DNA of 8,042 bases from Sphingomonadales bacterium. Its GTDB lineage: Bacteria > Pseudomonadota > Alphaproteobacteria > Sphingomonadales > Sphingomonadaceae. Numbering within the stretch: position 1 is the stretch's first letter; the number at the start of each line of letters is the position of its first letter. Position numbers and translations under genes: made by a program. The notes beneath the pieces were generated by a model. It saw nothing but the letters and a program-made list of their open reading frames with translations, did no database searches and had not been told where the DNA came from. Below, piece by piece: positions 1 to 6,547 of the stretch. The stretch lies in contig JAIYAA010000173.1 of assembly GCA_027489295.1 (NCBI GenBank), forward strand, positions 1-8,042. The letters are read 5' to 3'.

Positions 1-1499
1 CCGCCGGGGAGGGCGGTCCCGGCCACATCCCAGAACGAGGTCTCGATATGGTCGGGCCGGCTGACGACGCCGAGGCCCCAATGCGCCCGCGCGCGCAGCT
101 CGCTGGTGCCCAGCTGCGCCACCGTGCCGATCTGGGCGAGCGCAAAATGGGTGCGCTCCGGGTTGGTCTGGTACCAGTAATGCAGTGCCCCGCGGGTGCT
201 GGCGAGGCCATAGCTGCCGTCGCCGAGCGGGGTGCGGCGGATATCCGCCGCGCTGCCGCCGCCCTGGAAGCCGAGCTGGTAGATGTCCTGGTCGGTCGCG
301 CTCTCCGCCGCGCTGAGCCGCGCGTAGAAATGGAGCGCCGCACTCGGGCGGAAATCGAACGCGGCCATCGCGCTGGCGGTGCGCGTCTCGCCGCGGGTGA
401 ACTGGGCGTTCACGCTGGTGAGCAGCAGGTTGGCGGCGGGATCGATGCCCGCCGGCGAGCGCCCCGCCGCGTTCACATGGCGGAACTCGATCGAGCCTTG
501 CTGATAGGTCTGCTGGCTGTTGGCGAAGGCCCGCCTGCCCGCCTGCAGGCCGATGGCCACGCCCCAGCGATCGTCGTCGAACCGCCGCGCCATGCGCAGG
601 CCGATCTGGCCATAGCCGGCGGGCTGGCGATAGCCGCGCGCGCTGCCGTCCAGCCCGGTGATCGCCACCAGCTTCAGCGCGGGGGCACCAGGATCGAAGG
701 CGGACGGCGTCTGTACGTCGATCACCGCGGCGGTCGCGTCGCCGGCGCGTTCGGGGCCGGGCGTCTTGATCAGGCGCACCGCGCCGAAGCCGAAGGCGGG
801 CAGCAGGCCCATCTGCGCGTCGCGGCCATAGGGTAGCGCCTGCGGCATCGCGACGCCGTCGATCGTCACCAGGCTATAGGCGCCGGACAGGCCGCGCACG
901 GCGGTGAACTGGCCGTCGGCGCGGGCGGCGCGATCGATCCCGCCCAGGTCGCCCTGCAGGTTGGTGGTGCGGGTGAGCACGCCGGGCATCCGCGCCAGCG
1001 CCTCGGCCAGATTGCGATCGGCCGGGGAGGGGCGATCGCCGGCGAGCGTATCTGCGTCCGGCACCGCCACGCGCGGCAGGCCGGGTTCGGGAGTCTGGAG
1101 CGCGCGGCTGCCGGTAACGTAGATCGTCGCTTCCGCGGGCGGCGGCGGAACGGCTGCCCCAGTGCTGCGGCCGGGCGAAAGGCGCGGGCGCGGGACGACA
1201 GGGCGGGCGGCGCGGGCGATCGAGACGCCGGCGGTCTGATGCACGACCCGCACCGGCAGGCCGGCTAGCATCTGGGCCAGTGCGCCGTCAAAGTCCGCCG
1301 CATCTACCGGTCGCGCGACCATCCCTGCGACGCTTTCGGGCGCGAACAGGATGTTGCGTCCCGATTGGCGGGCCAACGCCAGCAAGGCCCGTTCCAGCGG
1401 CTGCGCGGCGAGGACGATCCGGCGCTGGGCGCATGCCGGCACGGGCGCCAGCAGCACCGCCCCCGTCAGCAGCGCAGGGAAGAAGAGCGCGCGGTGCAT
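1..1499 (-). CDS. TonB-dependent receptor with N-terminal STN signalling domain (transducer type), C-terminus beyond window
   Basis: This is an outer-membrane active transporter that also senses its substrate. The frame is open from an ATG at 1499 to the left edge, giving 499 codons without the distal barrel. Residues 1-24 form a signal peptide ending in an Ala-Cys-Ala cleavage site. Residues about 27-96 look like an STN domain (start RRIVLAAQPLERALLALARQ). A Pro-rich linker (about 99-121) leads to a TonB box-like ATIYVTGSR (124-132). The plug follows (about 150-270), with VRGLSGAYSLVTIDG and a GDATAAVIDVQTP segment of the Xanthomonas/Caulobacter receptor type, then the first barrel strands. 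It lies 16 bp after the FecR-like gene and is probably in its operon. The Shine-Dalgarno is weak. An in-frame GTG at 1511 would add Arg-Arg to the signal peptide and is a plausible alternative start. It is related to the receptor at 3258-6011. Substrate unknown. Confidence 0.93.
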   Translation of the reverse strand, partial: MHRALFFPALLTGAVLLAPVPACAQRRIVLAAQPLERALLALARQSGRNILFAPESVAGMVARPVDAADFDGALAQMLAGLPVRVVHQTAGVSIARAARPVVPRPRLSPGRSTGAAVPPPPAEATIYVTGSRALQTPEPGLPRVAVPDADTLAGDRPSPADRNLAEALARMPGVLTRTTNLQGDLGGIDRAARADGQFTAVRGLSGAYSLVTIDGVAMPQALPYGRDAQMGLLPAFGFGAVRLIKTPGPERAGDATAAVIDVQTPSAFDPGAPALKLVAITGLDGSARGYRQPAGYGQIGLRMARRFDDDRWGVAIGLQAGRRAFANSQQTYQQGSIEFRHVNAAGRSPAGIDPAANLLLTSVNAQFTRGETRTASAMAAFDFRPSAALHFYARLSAAESATDQDIYQLGFQGGGSAADIRRTPLGDGSYGLASTRGALHYWYQTNPERTHFALAQIGTVAQLGTSELRARAHWGLGVVSRPDHIETSFWDVAGTALPG

Positions 1500-1515
1500 G
1501 GCCCGCCGCACGGCT

Positions 1516-2466
1516 TCAGCGTCGTTCGATCGCGTAGCCGCCCGCGACGCGCGTCCAGCGCACCGGGTGGATGCTGGCCAGCGCGCTCAGGAACGATTCC
1601 ACGTCGCCGATCGCATAGGCGCCGCTGATCCGCAGCGTGCCGAGTGCCGGGTCGGCGAGGCGGATGGCGGCGCCCTGCGCGCGAAAGGCGGCGATGGCGT
1701 CGCGCAGCGGCGTGTCGGCAAAGGTCAGCCGCCCGTCGCGCCACGACAGCAGTGCCTCGGCATCGACGTGCCGGGTGACGGCGCGGGCGGCGGCCAGCTC
1801 CACCGCCTCGCCCGGCGCAGGCTCGGCGAGCAGCGCGTTGGTCGCACGGTCGTGCACCGCGATCGCGCCGCGGGCCAGGATCACGCGGGGCGCGGCGCCC
1901 TCGCGTAGGCGAACCGCGAACAGCGTGCCGCGATCGACCACCGTCATCGGGCCCGCGTCGACGCGGAAGTCGCGCAGCTGGTGGACCACGTCGAACACGG
2001 CCTCGCCGGTCTCCACCGTGCTGTGCCGGCCGAACCAGCCGATGCGCGCGGTCAGCCGGGTGCCGGGGGCGAGCCATACCTGCGATCCGTCGGCGAGCGC
2101 GATCTGGCGGCGTTCGCCGGCGCCGGTGGCATAGTGCGTCGATACCGGCTGGCTCGCCCAGAACAGCGCGAGCGCGGCAAGGGCAGCGCCGGCCAGCCCG
2201 CCGCCCCAGGCGAGCGGTCGCAGCGAACCGGTCCGGGCGGGTCGGGGCGCGGCGACCGGTACGGGAGAGGCGGGGGCGGTAAAGCCTCCCAGCGCCGCAG
2301 CGGCAGGCGCGGCCTCCCAGGCACGCGCCACCATGTCGGCGGCGGCGGCATGCTCGGGACGCTCGGCCAGCCAGCGGCGAAACTCGGCGCGCTCCTGTGC
2401 GGTCAGGCCGGCGCGGGCGCGCTCCAGCCAGCGTGCGGCCAGTTCCAGCGTTGCATCGTCGCTCAC
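1516..2466 (-). CDS. FecR-like anti-sigma factor / cell-surface-signalling regulator
   Basis: This 316-aa inner-membrane regulator is expected to bind the upstream sigma factor in the cytoplasm and a receptor STN domain in the periplasm. Residues about 8-50 match the FecR N-terminal (DUF4880) pattern, with the spaced tryptophans W13, W32 and W50 and the acidic/Arg-rich helix. A Pro/Ala linker leads to one membrane helix (about 84-105). The periplasmic FecR domain (about 110-205) contains GERRQIALADGSQVWLAPGT and the VETGEAVFDV segment. The C-terminal 246-315 is DUF4974/STN-like. The start is GTG, not ATG, and its GTGA overlaps the sigma stop codon. A GGAG eight bases upstream, inside the sigma gene, supports this start. 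Length and layout are normal for the family. In many such systems FecR is both anti-sigma factor and activator; which applies here cannot be read from sequence. Confidence 0.93.
   Translation of the reverse strand: MSDDATLELAARWLERARAGLTAQERAEFRRWLAERPEHAAAADMVARAWEAAPAAAALGGFTAPASPVPVAAPRPARTGSLRPLAWGGGLAGAALAALALFWASQPVSTHYATGAGERRQIALADGSQVWLAPGTRLTARIGWFGRHSTVETGEAVFDVVHQLRDFRVDAGPMTVVDRGTLFAVRLREGAAPRVILARGAIAVHDRATNALLAEPAPGEAVELAAARAVTRHVDAEALLSWRDGRLTFADTPLRDAIAAFRAQGAAIRLADPALGTLRISGAYAIGDVESFLSALASIHPVRWTRVAGGYAIERR
2463..2466 (-). other. GTGA start/stop overlap coupling sigma factor and FecR-like genes
   Basis: On the minus strand the GTG start of the FecR-like gene shares bases with the TGA stop of the sigma gene. 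This four-base overlap is typical of translational coupling and would keep sigma factor and its regulator at a fixed ratio. The FecR Shine-Dalgarno (GGAG) lies within the last codons of the sigma gene. Confidence 0.85.
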
Positions 2467-3026
2467 CGGGCAGGCTCCGCGAGCATCGCACCCAGCCGGG
2501 CCAGGCTGCGCTCGATATGGCGGGACACGGCCTTGGTCTCGATGCCCAGCCGCGCGGCCGCGTCGCGGTGGCTCAGCCCTTCGACGCGGACCAGCAGGAA
2601 AGCGTCGCGCGCCACCGGCGACAGCGTCTTCAGCGCCTCCGACAGCGCATGAAGCTCGTCGCGCCCGATCAGCACGCGCTCGGGGTTGTTGGTGCCTTCG
2701 TCGAGCAGATCCTCGGCGACGACGACATGGTTCTTCTCCATCCGCGCCTCGCTCCGCCGATGCTTGTCGATCAGCAGGTTAGACGCAGCATGCAGCAGAA
2801 ATCCCCGCCAGCTGCGAACTTTCTCCGCCTCGGGCCCCATGGCGAGCACCCGCAGGTACACATCCTGCACGAAATCCTCGGCATCCTCCGGCCGCTCGAC
2901 GCGGCGGCGGAAATAGCTGCGCAGCGCCGAGCGGTGCGCCTCCAGCGGTTCGGCATCGGCGGGTGCAAAGGCGAGCGCCCCTGAAGCGCGCTCCACTCCG
3001 CCGCCAAATCCCCTGCGCTTGTTCAT
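2463..3026 (-). CDS. ECF-family RNA polymerase sigma factor (FecI-like)
   Basis: This 187-aa alternative sigma factor is expected to direct RNA polymerase to the receptor genes. Region 2 spans about residues 27-92: EDAEDFVQDVYLRVL (48-61) is the region 2.2 core-binding helix, and RSWRGFLLHAASNLLIDKHR is the 2.3/2.4 segment. An acidic linker follows, then region 4 (about 125-183) with LSPVARDAFLLVRVEGLSHRDAAARLGI and the helix-turn-helix ending KAVSRHIERSLARL. The ATG at 3026 has GGAG with an 8-base spacer. A second in-frame ATG at 3047 has TAAGGA with an 8-base spacer and would add MAAGASR, so the start is ambiguous between the two. The frame stays open another 2 kb upstream, but that stretch is antisense to receptor 2 and is not credible coding. 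First gene of the cassette, translationally coupled to the FecR-like gene. Confidence 0.93.
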   Translation of the reverse strand: MNKRRGFGGGVERASGALAFAPADAEPLEAHRSALRSYFRRRVERPEDAEDFVQDVYLRVLAMGPEAEKVRSWRGFLLHAASNLLIDKHRRSEARMEKNHVVVAEDLLDEGTNNPERVLIGRDELHALSEALKTLSPVARDAFLLVRVEGLSHRDAAARLGIETKAVSRHIERSLARLGAMLAEPAR

Positions 3027-3162
3027 CCGCGACGCTCCAGCAGCCATGGCGAGGGTCCTTAGAACGGGGGGATTGCAGTTCCGCGACGGGCCGGGCGGGC
3101 GCCGATTCGGGGTGGCGAAGCGAGCGCATGTGCCGACGTTCGATGATGGTTTCGTGACGGAA

Positions 3163-3177
3163 GAAAAATGATTTTTC
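3163..3177. promoter_or_regulatory. Perfect 15-bp palindrome, candidate operator
   Basis: GAAAAAT and ATTTTTC are exact reverse complements around a central G. An outer CGG (3158-3160) and CCG (3180-3182) extend the dyad to 25 bp with a two-base interruption on each side. It lies 80 bp before the receptor 2 ATG and about 120-140 bp before the sigma start, so a dimeric regulator bound here could control both directions. It does not match a Fur or other operator consensus that I can name with confidence. Confidence 0.5.
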
Positions 3178-3220
3178 GCCCGGGGGAATCCCGGAATTCG
3201 CTGCGTCTCCCCTCGCAGGA

Positions 3221-3238
3221 GCGGGCCGCCCGGCCCGC
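3221..3238 (+). promoter_or_regulatory. GC stem-loop just upstream of receptor 2 ribosome binding site
   Basis: GCGGGCC (3221-3227) pairs exactly with GGCCCGC (3232-3238) around a four-base GCCC loop. The stem ends five bases before the AGGGAGG Shine-Dalgarno. If it is in the mRNA leader it would form a very stable hairpin that could affect translation or transcript stability. The chance of GC-only hairpins in this base composition keeps confidence modest. Confidence 0.4.
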
Positions 3239-3243
3239 CACCC

Positions 3244-3250
3244 AGGGAGG
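3244..3250 (+). promoter_or_regulatory. Ribosome binding site fixing the receptor 2 start
   Basis: AGGGAGG with a seven-base spacer precedes the ATG at 3258. It decides against the longer open frame beginning at 3168, whose first 30 codons lack a signal peptide and overlap the regulatory palindrome. Confidence 0.85.
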
Positions 3251-3257
3251 GAATCGA

Positions 3258-6011
3258 ATGACGTTCAGGAACCAGAGGCTGGCGCTGCTCGCCGGCACAT
3301 CGCTCGCCATCCTGCTGCCGGCGGCGGCGCAGGCGCAGAACGCGCAGGCGACCGACGGCGCTGCCGACATCGTCGTGGTGGGCACCCGGGCCCAGGCAGC
3401 CGACGTGCAGATGGCGTCCGACAAGCCGATCGCGGTCTTGTCGAACGAGGATCTGCAGCACACCGCCGTCCACAACGTCGCCGAAGCGCTGGGGCTGATG
3501 CCCAGCGTCAACGTGATGAACACCGGCTCGTCCTTTTTCGGCGGGATCGACGGCGCCTCGCGCGGCGAGGGCATGTTCGTCTCGATCCGCGGCCTCAACG
3601 CCGAATACAACGTCAACCTGGTCAACGGCGTGAACGTGGCGCAGGGCATGCCCTATAGCCGCCAGGTGCAGCTGAGCCTGCTGCCGCCGTCGGGCCTCAA
3701 CACCATCGTGCTCAACAAGGTTTCGACCGCCGACATGGACGGCGACGCGATCGGCGGCACCGTCGATTTCCGCACGCCGACCGCGTATGATTTTAGCAAG
3801 CCGATGCACTTTGCGATCACCGCATCCGGCCGGATCGAAACCCGCGCCCGCGATTATGGCGACAGCGGGCTGGGCGGCGGCGCCTCGGCGGAGTTTTCCA
3901 AGAAGTTCGGCGCGAACGAGACCTTCGGCATCTACGCCAGCGCCTATTATGACGAGCGCCACTTCGCCAACAGCGAGATGGCCGGCGTGATGGCTGCGCA
4001 GAATGACGGCGGCTGGGCCTATCTGATCGCGACCGATGCCAAGGGCACGGCCGATCCGACGCTCGATCCGCAGAAGAACATCACCCAGACCGGCGTGAAC
4101 ATCGGCGTGTCGCAGGGCTACACCACGCGCTGGGGCGGCAACGCCTCGCTCGACTGGCGCCCGGACGATACGACGCAAGTCTATCTGCGCGGCACCTATG
4201 GCTATGCGAAGACGGCGCAGAACTCGACCTTCAGCCAATATGTCTCGGCCTCCAAGTCGTACAGCCAGCTGGTGGCGAATACCGGTCGCTACGGCCTGAG
4301 CGTCGACCAGATCTCGACCCGCGTTTGGTACGAGACCAACCCCGAGATCGCCAAGCTGGCGACGGCCGCGTTCGGCGGATCGAAGCAGTTCGGCGGCTGG
4401 AAGGTCTCGCCGCAGCTCTTCTACAGCGAAGGCCACAACAACCGCCCCGATCACATCGAGGCATCGGCGCGCATCAACCAGTCGGACAAGTTCAACAGCG
4501 GCAAGAACCGCCCGCTCGGCGGCCTGTCGATGAGCTACCAGGACGGCTTTCCCCAGCCGCTGCTCACCCCCGACATCTACAGCGACCTCAACGATGCCGG
4601 CACCCGCCTGCTCGCCCGCCGCGCCGGCCAGCTGACCAAGCAGTTCTCCGGCCAGCGCAAATGGGGCGGCCGCCTCGACATCGAGCGCGAATTCGACGGA
4701 TCGGCGCTGCGCTCGATCAAGTTCGGCGGCAAGTTCTCCGATTCCACCCGCGACGTGACCAACCGTGACTGGACCAACGATCACCTCGCCAACCTGATCG
4801 GCCAAGGCGGGCTGACCTGGGACGGGCTGGGCATCACCAATGGCGAATATGCCGAGGCATTCCCGGGCAAGTACAGCTGGAATCTGCCCAAGGTAAATCA
4901 GGACAAGCTCAAGCAGTATTTCTATCAGTACCAGACGGCCAAGAGCTTCGACAGTTGCGACAGCGGCTACAGCTTCACCGACAACCAGAATTGCAACACC
5001 CAGCATGGCACCGAGGCGGTGGCCTCGGCCTATGCGATGGCGCATGTGCAAGCGGGCGATGCCGAGATCATCCCGGGCCTGCGCTACGAGCACACGGCGA
5101 TCCGCAACCGCTTCTGGCTGCTACCCACCGACACCAGCAAGACCGGCAGCTGGTCGAGCAACCGCACCGAATATAACGAGGTGCTGCCCAGCCTGCTGGT
5201 CAACTACCGCCCGAGCAGCGATGCGGTCTATCGCGGCTCGCTGTTCTGGTCGTACACGCGGCCGGCCTTCGTCCAGCTGGGCGGCGGCGCGCGCTACAGC
5301 GTGAGCGACGACGGCCGGGTGACGATCACCCAGGGCAACCCGAACCTGCAGCCTATCCAGGCGATCAACGCCGACCTCTCGGGCGAGTGGAAGATTGCGC
5401 CGGGCGGTTATGTCAACCTGGGCGGGTTCTACAAGAAGCTGCGCAACTACATCTACGATAATGGCAGCGGCTATGTGAACGGGCTGACCACGCCGGTGGG
5501 CACCACCATCACGATCACGCCGCAGAACGGCGGCTCGGGCGACGTCTACGGCCTCGAAGCGCAGTTCCGGAAGAAGTTCGTCGAGGCACCTGGCCTGCTC
5601 AGCGGCTTCGGCATCGGCGGCAGCGTGACGCGCCAGTGGACCAAGGTCGATATCGGCGGCGGCGTCGAGAAGCGGATCCAGAACGCGCCGGAGATCATGG
5701 GCGACGCGCAGGTCTTCTGGGAGAAGGGCCCGATGAGCATCGACGTGATCTACCACTATACCGGCGAGTATATCGCCACCTACAGCGCGCTGGGGCTTCG
5801 CAAGTGGGACGATCTGTGGGTGCGCCCGATCCAGACGGTGGACCTGCACGCCGGCTATGACTTCGGTCGGGGCATCCGCACCGACGTGTCGGTCGCGAAC
5901 CTGTTCGGCGCCTATACTTACTGGTCGCACATCGGCCGCGACACGCTGGCGCTGTCCGATGTCGTCAATTCCGGCACGACCGTGCTGGCAACGGTGAAGT
6001 TCGGCTTCTGA
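3258..6011 (+). CDS. TonB-dependent receptor, transport type without STN domain (receptor 2)
   Basis: This complete 917-aa outer-membrane transporter uses TonB energy to import an unidentified ligand. Residues 1-26 form a signal peptide ending AQA. A TonB box-like DIVVVGTR (37-44) follows directly, so there is no STN domain. The plug (about 55-180) includes SIRGLNAEYNVNLVNGV and DGDAIGGTVDFRTPTAYD, the pattern of the Xanthomonas/Caulobacter receptor group (TIGR01782-like). The rest is a beta-barrel rich in aromatic strand ends, closing with ATVKFGF, the usual terminal phenylalanine of outer-membrane proteins. The only cysteines are C567 and C579, probably a disulphide in an external loop. It is divergent from the sigma factor and a likely target of it. 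It is a paralogue of the STN-bearing receptor at 1-1499. Members of this receptor group are often linked to carbohydrates or iron compounds; nothing here decides which. Confidence 0.95.
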   Translation: MTFRNQRLALLAGTSLAILLPAAAQAQNAQATDGAADIVVVGTRAQAADVQMASDKPIAVLSNEDLQHTAVHNVAEALGLMPSVNVMNTGSSFFGGIDGASRGEGMFVSIRGLNAEYNVNLVNGVNVAQGMPYSRQVQLSLLPPSGLNTIVLNKVSTADMDGDAIGGTVDFRTPTAYDFSKPMHFAITASGRIETRARDYGDSGLGGGASAEFSKKFGANETFGIYASAYYDERHFANSEMAGVMAAQNDGGWAYLIATDAKGTADPTLDPQKNITQTGVNIGVSQGYTTRWGGNASLDWRPDDTTQVYLRGTYGYAKTAQNSTFSQYVSASKSYSQLVANTGRYGLSVDQISTRVWYETNPEIAKLATAAFGGSKQFGGWKVSPQLFYSEGHNNRPDHIEASARINQSDKFNSGKNRPLGGLSMSYQDGFPQPLLTPDIYSDLNDAGTRLLARRAGQLTKQFSGQRKWGGRLDIEREFDGSALRSIKFGGKFSDSTRDVTNRDWTNDHLANLIGQGGLTWDGLGITNGEYAEAFPGKYSWNLPKVNQDKLKQYFYQYQTAKSFDSCDSGYSFTDNQNCNTQHGTEAVASAYAMAHVQAGDAEIIPGLRYEHTAIRNRFWLLPTDTSKTGSWSSNRTEYNEVLPSLLVNYRPSSDAVYRGSLFWSYTRPAFVQLGGGARYSVSDDGRVTITQGNPNLQPIQAINADLSGEWKIAPGGYVNLGGFYKKLRNYIYDNGSGYVNGLTTPVGTTITITPQNGGSGDVYGLEAQFRKKFVEAPGLLSGFGIGGSVTRQWTKVDIGGGVEKRIQNAPEIMGDAQVFWEKGPMSIDVIYHYTGEYIATYSALGLRKWDDLWVRPIQTVDLHAGYDFGRGIRTDVSVANLFGAYTYWSHIGRDTLALSDVVNSGTTVLATVKFGF

Positions 6012-6019
6012 GCCGGGCC

Positions 6020-6044
6020 GGGGGCGCGGCCTAGCCGTGCCCCC
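6020..6044. terminator. Hairpin between convergent genes, probable bidirectional terminator
   Basis: GGGGGCGCGGC (6020-6030) pairs with GCCGTGCCCCC (6034-6044) around a CTA loop. That is an 11-bp stem with one G-U pair in the plus-strand RNA. It starts eight bases after the stop codon of receptor 2 and ends 14 bases before the stop of the convergent PH-domain gene. Neither strand has a following T-run, so it is not a textbook intrinsic terminator. Position and strength still suggest it ends transcription or protects the 3' ends. Confidence 0.55.
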
Positions 6045-6057
6045 AATCGCTGCGGCC

Positions 6058-6507
6058 TCAGCCGCGCACGTCTTCCTGCACCATGTCGATCTCGCGCACC
6101 CCGCGCAGGCGGCGGGCGCTGCTCACCAGCTCACGCAGCTTCTCGCGGCGTTCCCTGGCATATTCGACGTCGCGGACGACCAGCGGGCCGCCGCGCGTCG
6201 TCTCGTCCGACGAGGTGATGGTCAGCGTGCCGATGCCCGAGATCTGGTTGACGATCGAATAGTCGAGTCGGACGTCCTTCACCCGGTACAGCTCGATCTC
6301 GTCGATCGATTTGCGGACGATGCCGCGATAGAGGACGATGCGATCCTCGGTGACCTCGTAGAGCGTCGACTTGTTCGCGATCCAGCGGACCGCAAGGATC
6401 ACGAAGCCGATGCCGACAAGGCAGAGCACCACCGTCGCCCATCCCGCGAACGAGCCCTTGAGCCACCCGGCGGTGGAGGATTGGAAGCGATCGATCAGCT
6501 GCGCCAT
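6058..6507 (-). CDS. Membrane-anchored bacterial PH-domain protein (DUF304/bPH2-like)
   Basis: The 149-aa protein has a short cytoplasmic N-terminus, one hydrophobic helix (about 22-43) and a domain (about 46-131) matching the YdbS/YdbT-type PH fold. Recognisable pieces are STLYEVTEDRIVLYRGI, the IELYRVKDVRLDYSIVNQI segment and GIGTLTITSSD. Such proteins sit at the inner membrane and their precise role is generally unknown. No Shine-Dalgarno precedes the ATG. Instead a TATGAT hexamer ends six bases before it, suggesting a leaderless transcript. The two nearby upstream ATGs are out of frame. It follows the EF-hand gene by 40 bp on the same strand, so read-through from that gene is also possible. 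The C-terminal tail (about 132-149) is charged and has no recognisable motif. Confidence 0.85.
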   Translation of the reverse strand: MAQLIDRFQSSTAGWLKGSFAGWATVVLCLVGIGFVILAVRWIANKSTLYEVTEDRIVLYRGIVRKSIDEIELYRVKDVRLDYSIVNQISGIGTLTITSSDETTRGGPLVVRDVEYARERREKLRELVSSARRLRGVREIDMVQEDVRG

Positions 6508-6513
6508 GGTGCC

Positions 6514-6541
6514 ATCATAGCCGGGCGGCGCGCGCCCGCAA
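6514..6541 (-). promoter_or_regulatory. Candidate promoter of the PH-domain gene giving a leaderless mRNA
   Basis: On the minus strand TTGCGG (6541-6536), a 16-base spacer and TATGAT (6519-6514) form a vegetative-type promoter. The seventh base after the -10 is the A of the ATG at 6507, exactly where transcription would start. TATGAT differs from the consensus by one base and stands out in very GC-rich surroundings. Confidence 0.55.
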
Positions 6542-6547
6542 CGGGAT

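Larger units (their letters stand above)
3048..3257. promoter_or_regulatory. Divergent control region between sigma factor operon and receptor 2
   Basis: This roughly 210-bp region has no credible gene. It must carry the promoters of both the minus-strand sigma/FecR/receptor cassette and the plus-strand receptor. It contains the only markedly AT-rich patch nearby (about 3161-3177), a perfect palindrome there, an inverted repeat CCGGG/CCCGG (3180-3194) and a GC hairpin (3221-3238). A GGAATC (3185-3190) followed by CGTCTC (3204-3209) on the plus strand recalls ECF-type promoter halves, but the 13-base gap is shorter than usual. I do not call a promoter from it. Confidence 0.6.

Noticed and set aside
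48..836. A 262-codon plus-strand open frame across the left end.
   Set aside because: It is the shadow of the STN receptor on the other strand, which has a signal peptide, STN domain, TonB box and plug. The plus-strand product is low-complexity Arg/Ala/Gly.
1431..1499. STN receptor as a lipoprotein, because a cysteine ends its signal peptide.
   Set aside because: The residues before C23 (Val-Pro-Ala) do not make a good lipobox, and Ala-Cys-Ala fits ordinary signal peptidase cleavage after residue 24.
3185..3209. GGAATC and CGTCTC as an ECF promoter for receptor 2.
   Set aside because: The halves resemble ECF-type -35 and -10 elements, but the 13-base gap is too short and no matching pair was found upstream of the sigma gene. 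Left as a note only.
3168..3257. Upstream ATG at 3168 as the start of receptor 2.
   Set aside because: It lies inside the palindrome, has no Shine-Dalgarno, and would put 30 unrelated residues before the signal peptide. The ATG at 3258 has a near-perfect Shine-Dalgarno.
3027..5093. The sigma factor frame stays open about 2 kb further upstream, as if it encoded an 876-aa protein.
   Set aside because: The extension is exactly antisense to receptor 2, consists of Arg/Ala/Val/Gly-rich sequence with no domain, and has no start signal. Regions 2 and 4 of the sigma factor account for the real protein. Long antisense frames are expected at this GC content.
5121..5930. A 269-codon minus-strand frame within receptor 2.
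   Set aside because: Antisense to well-defined barrel sequence, no Shine-Dalgarno, no recognisable domain.
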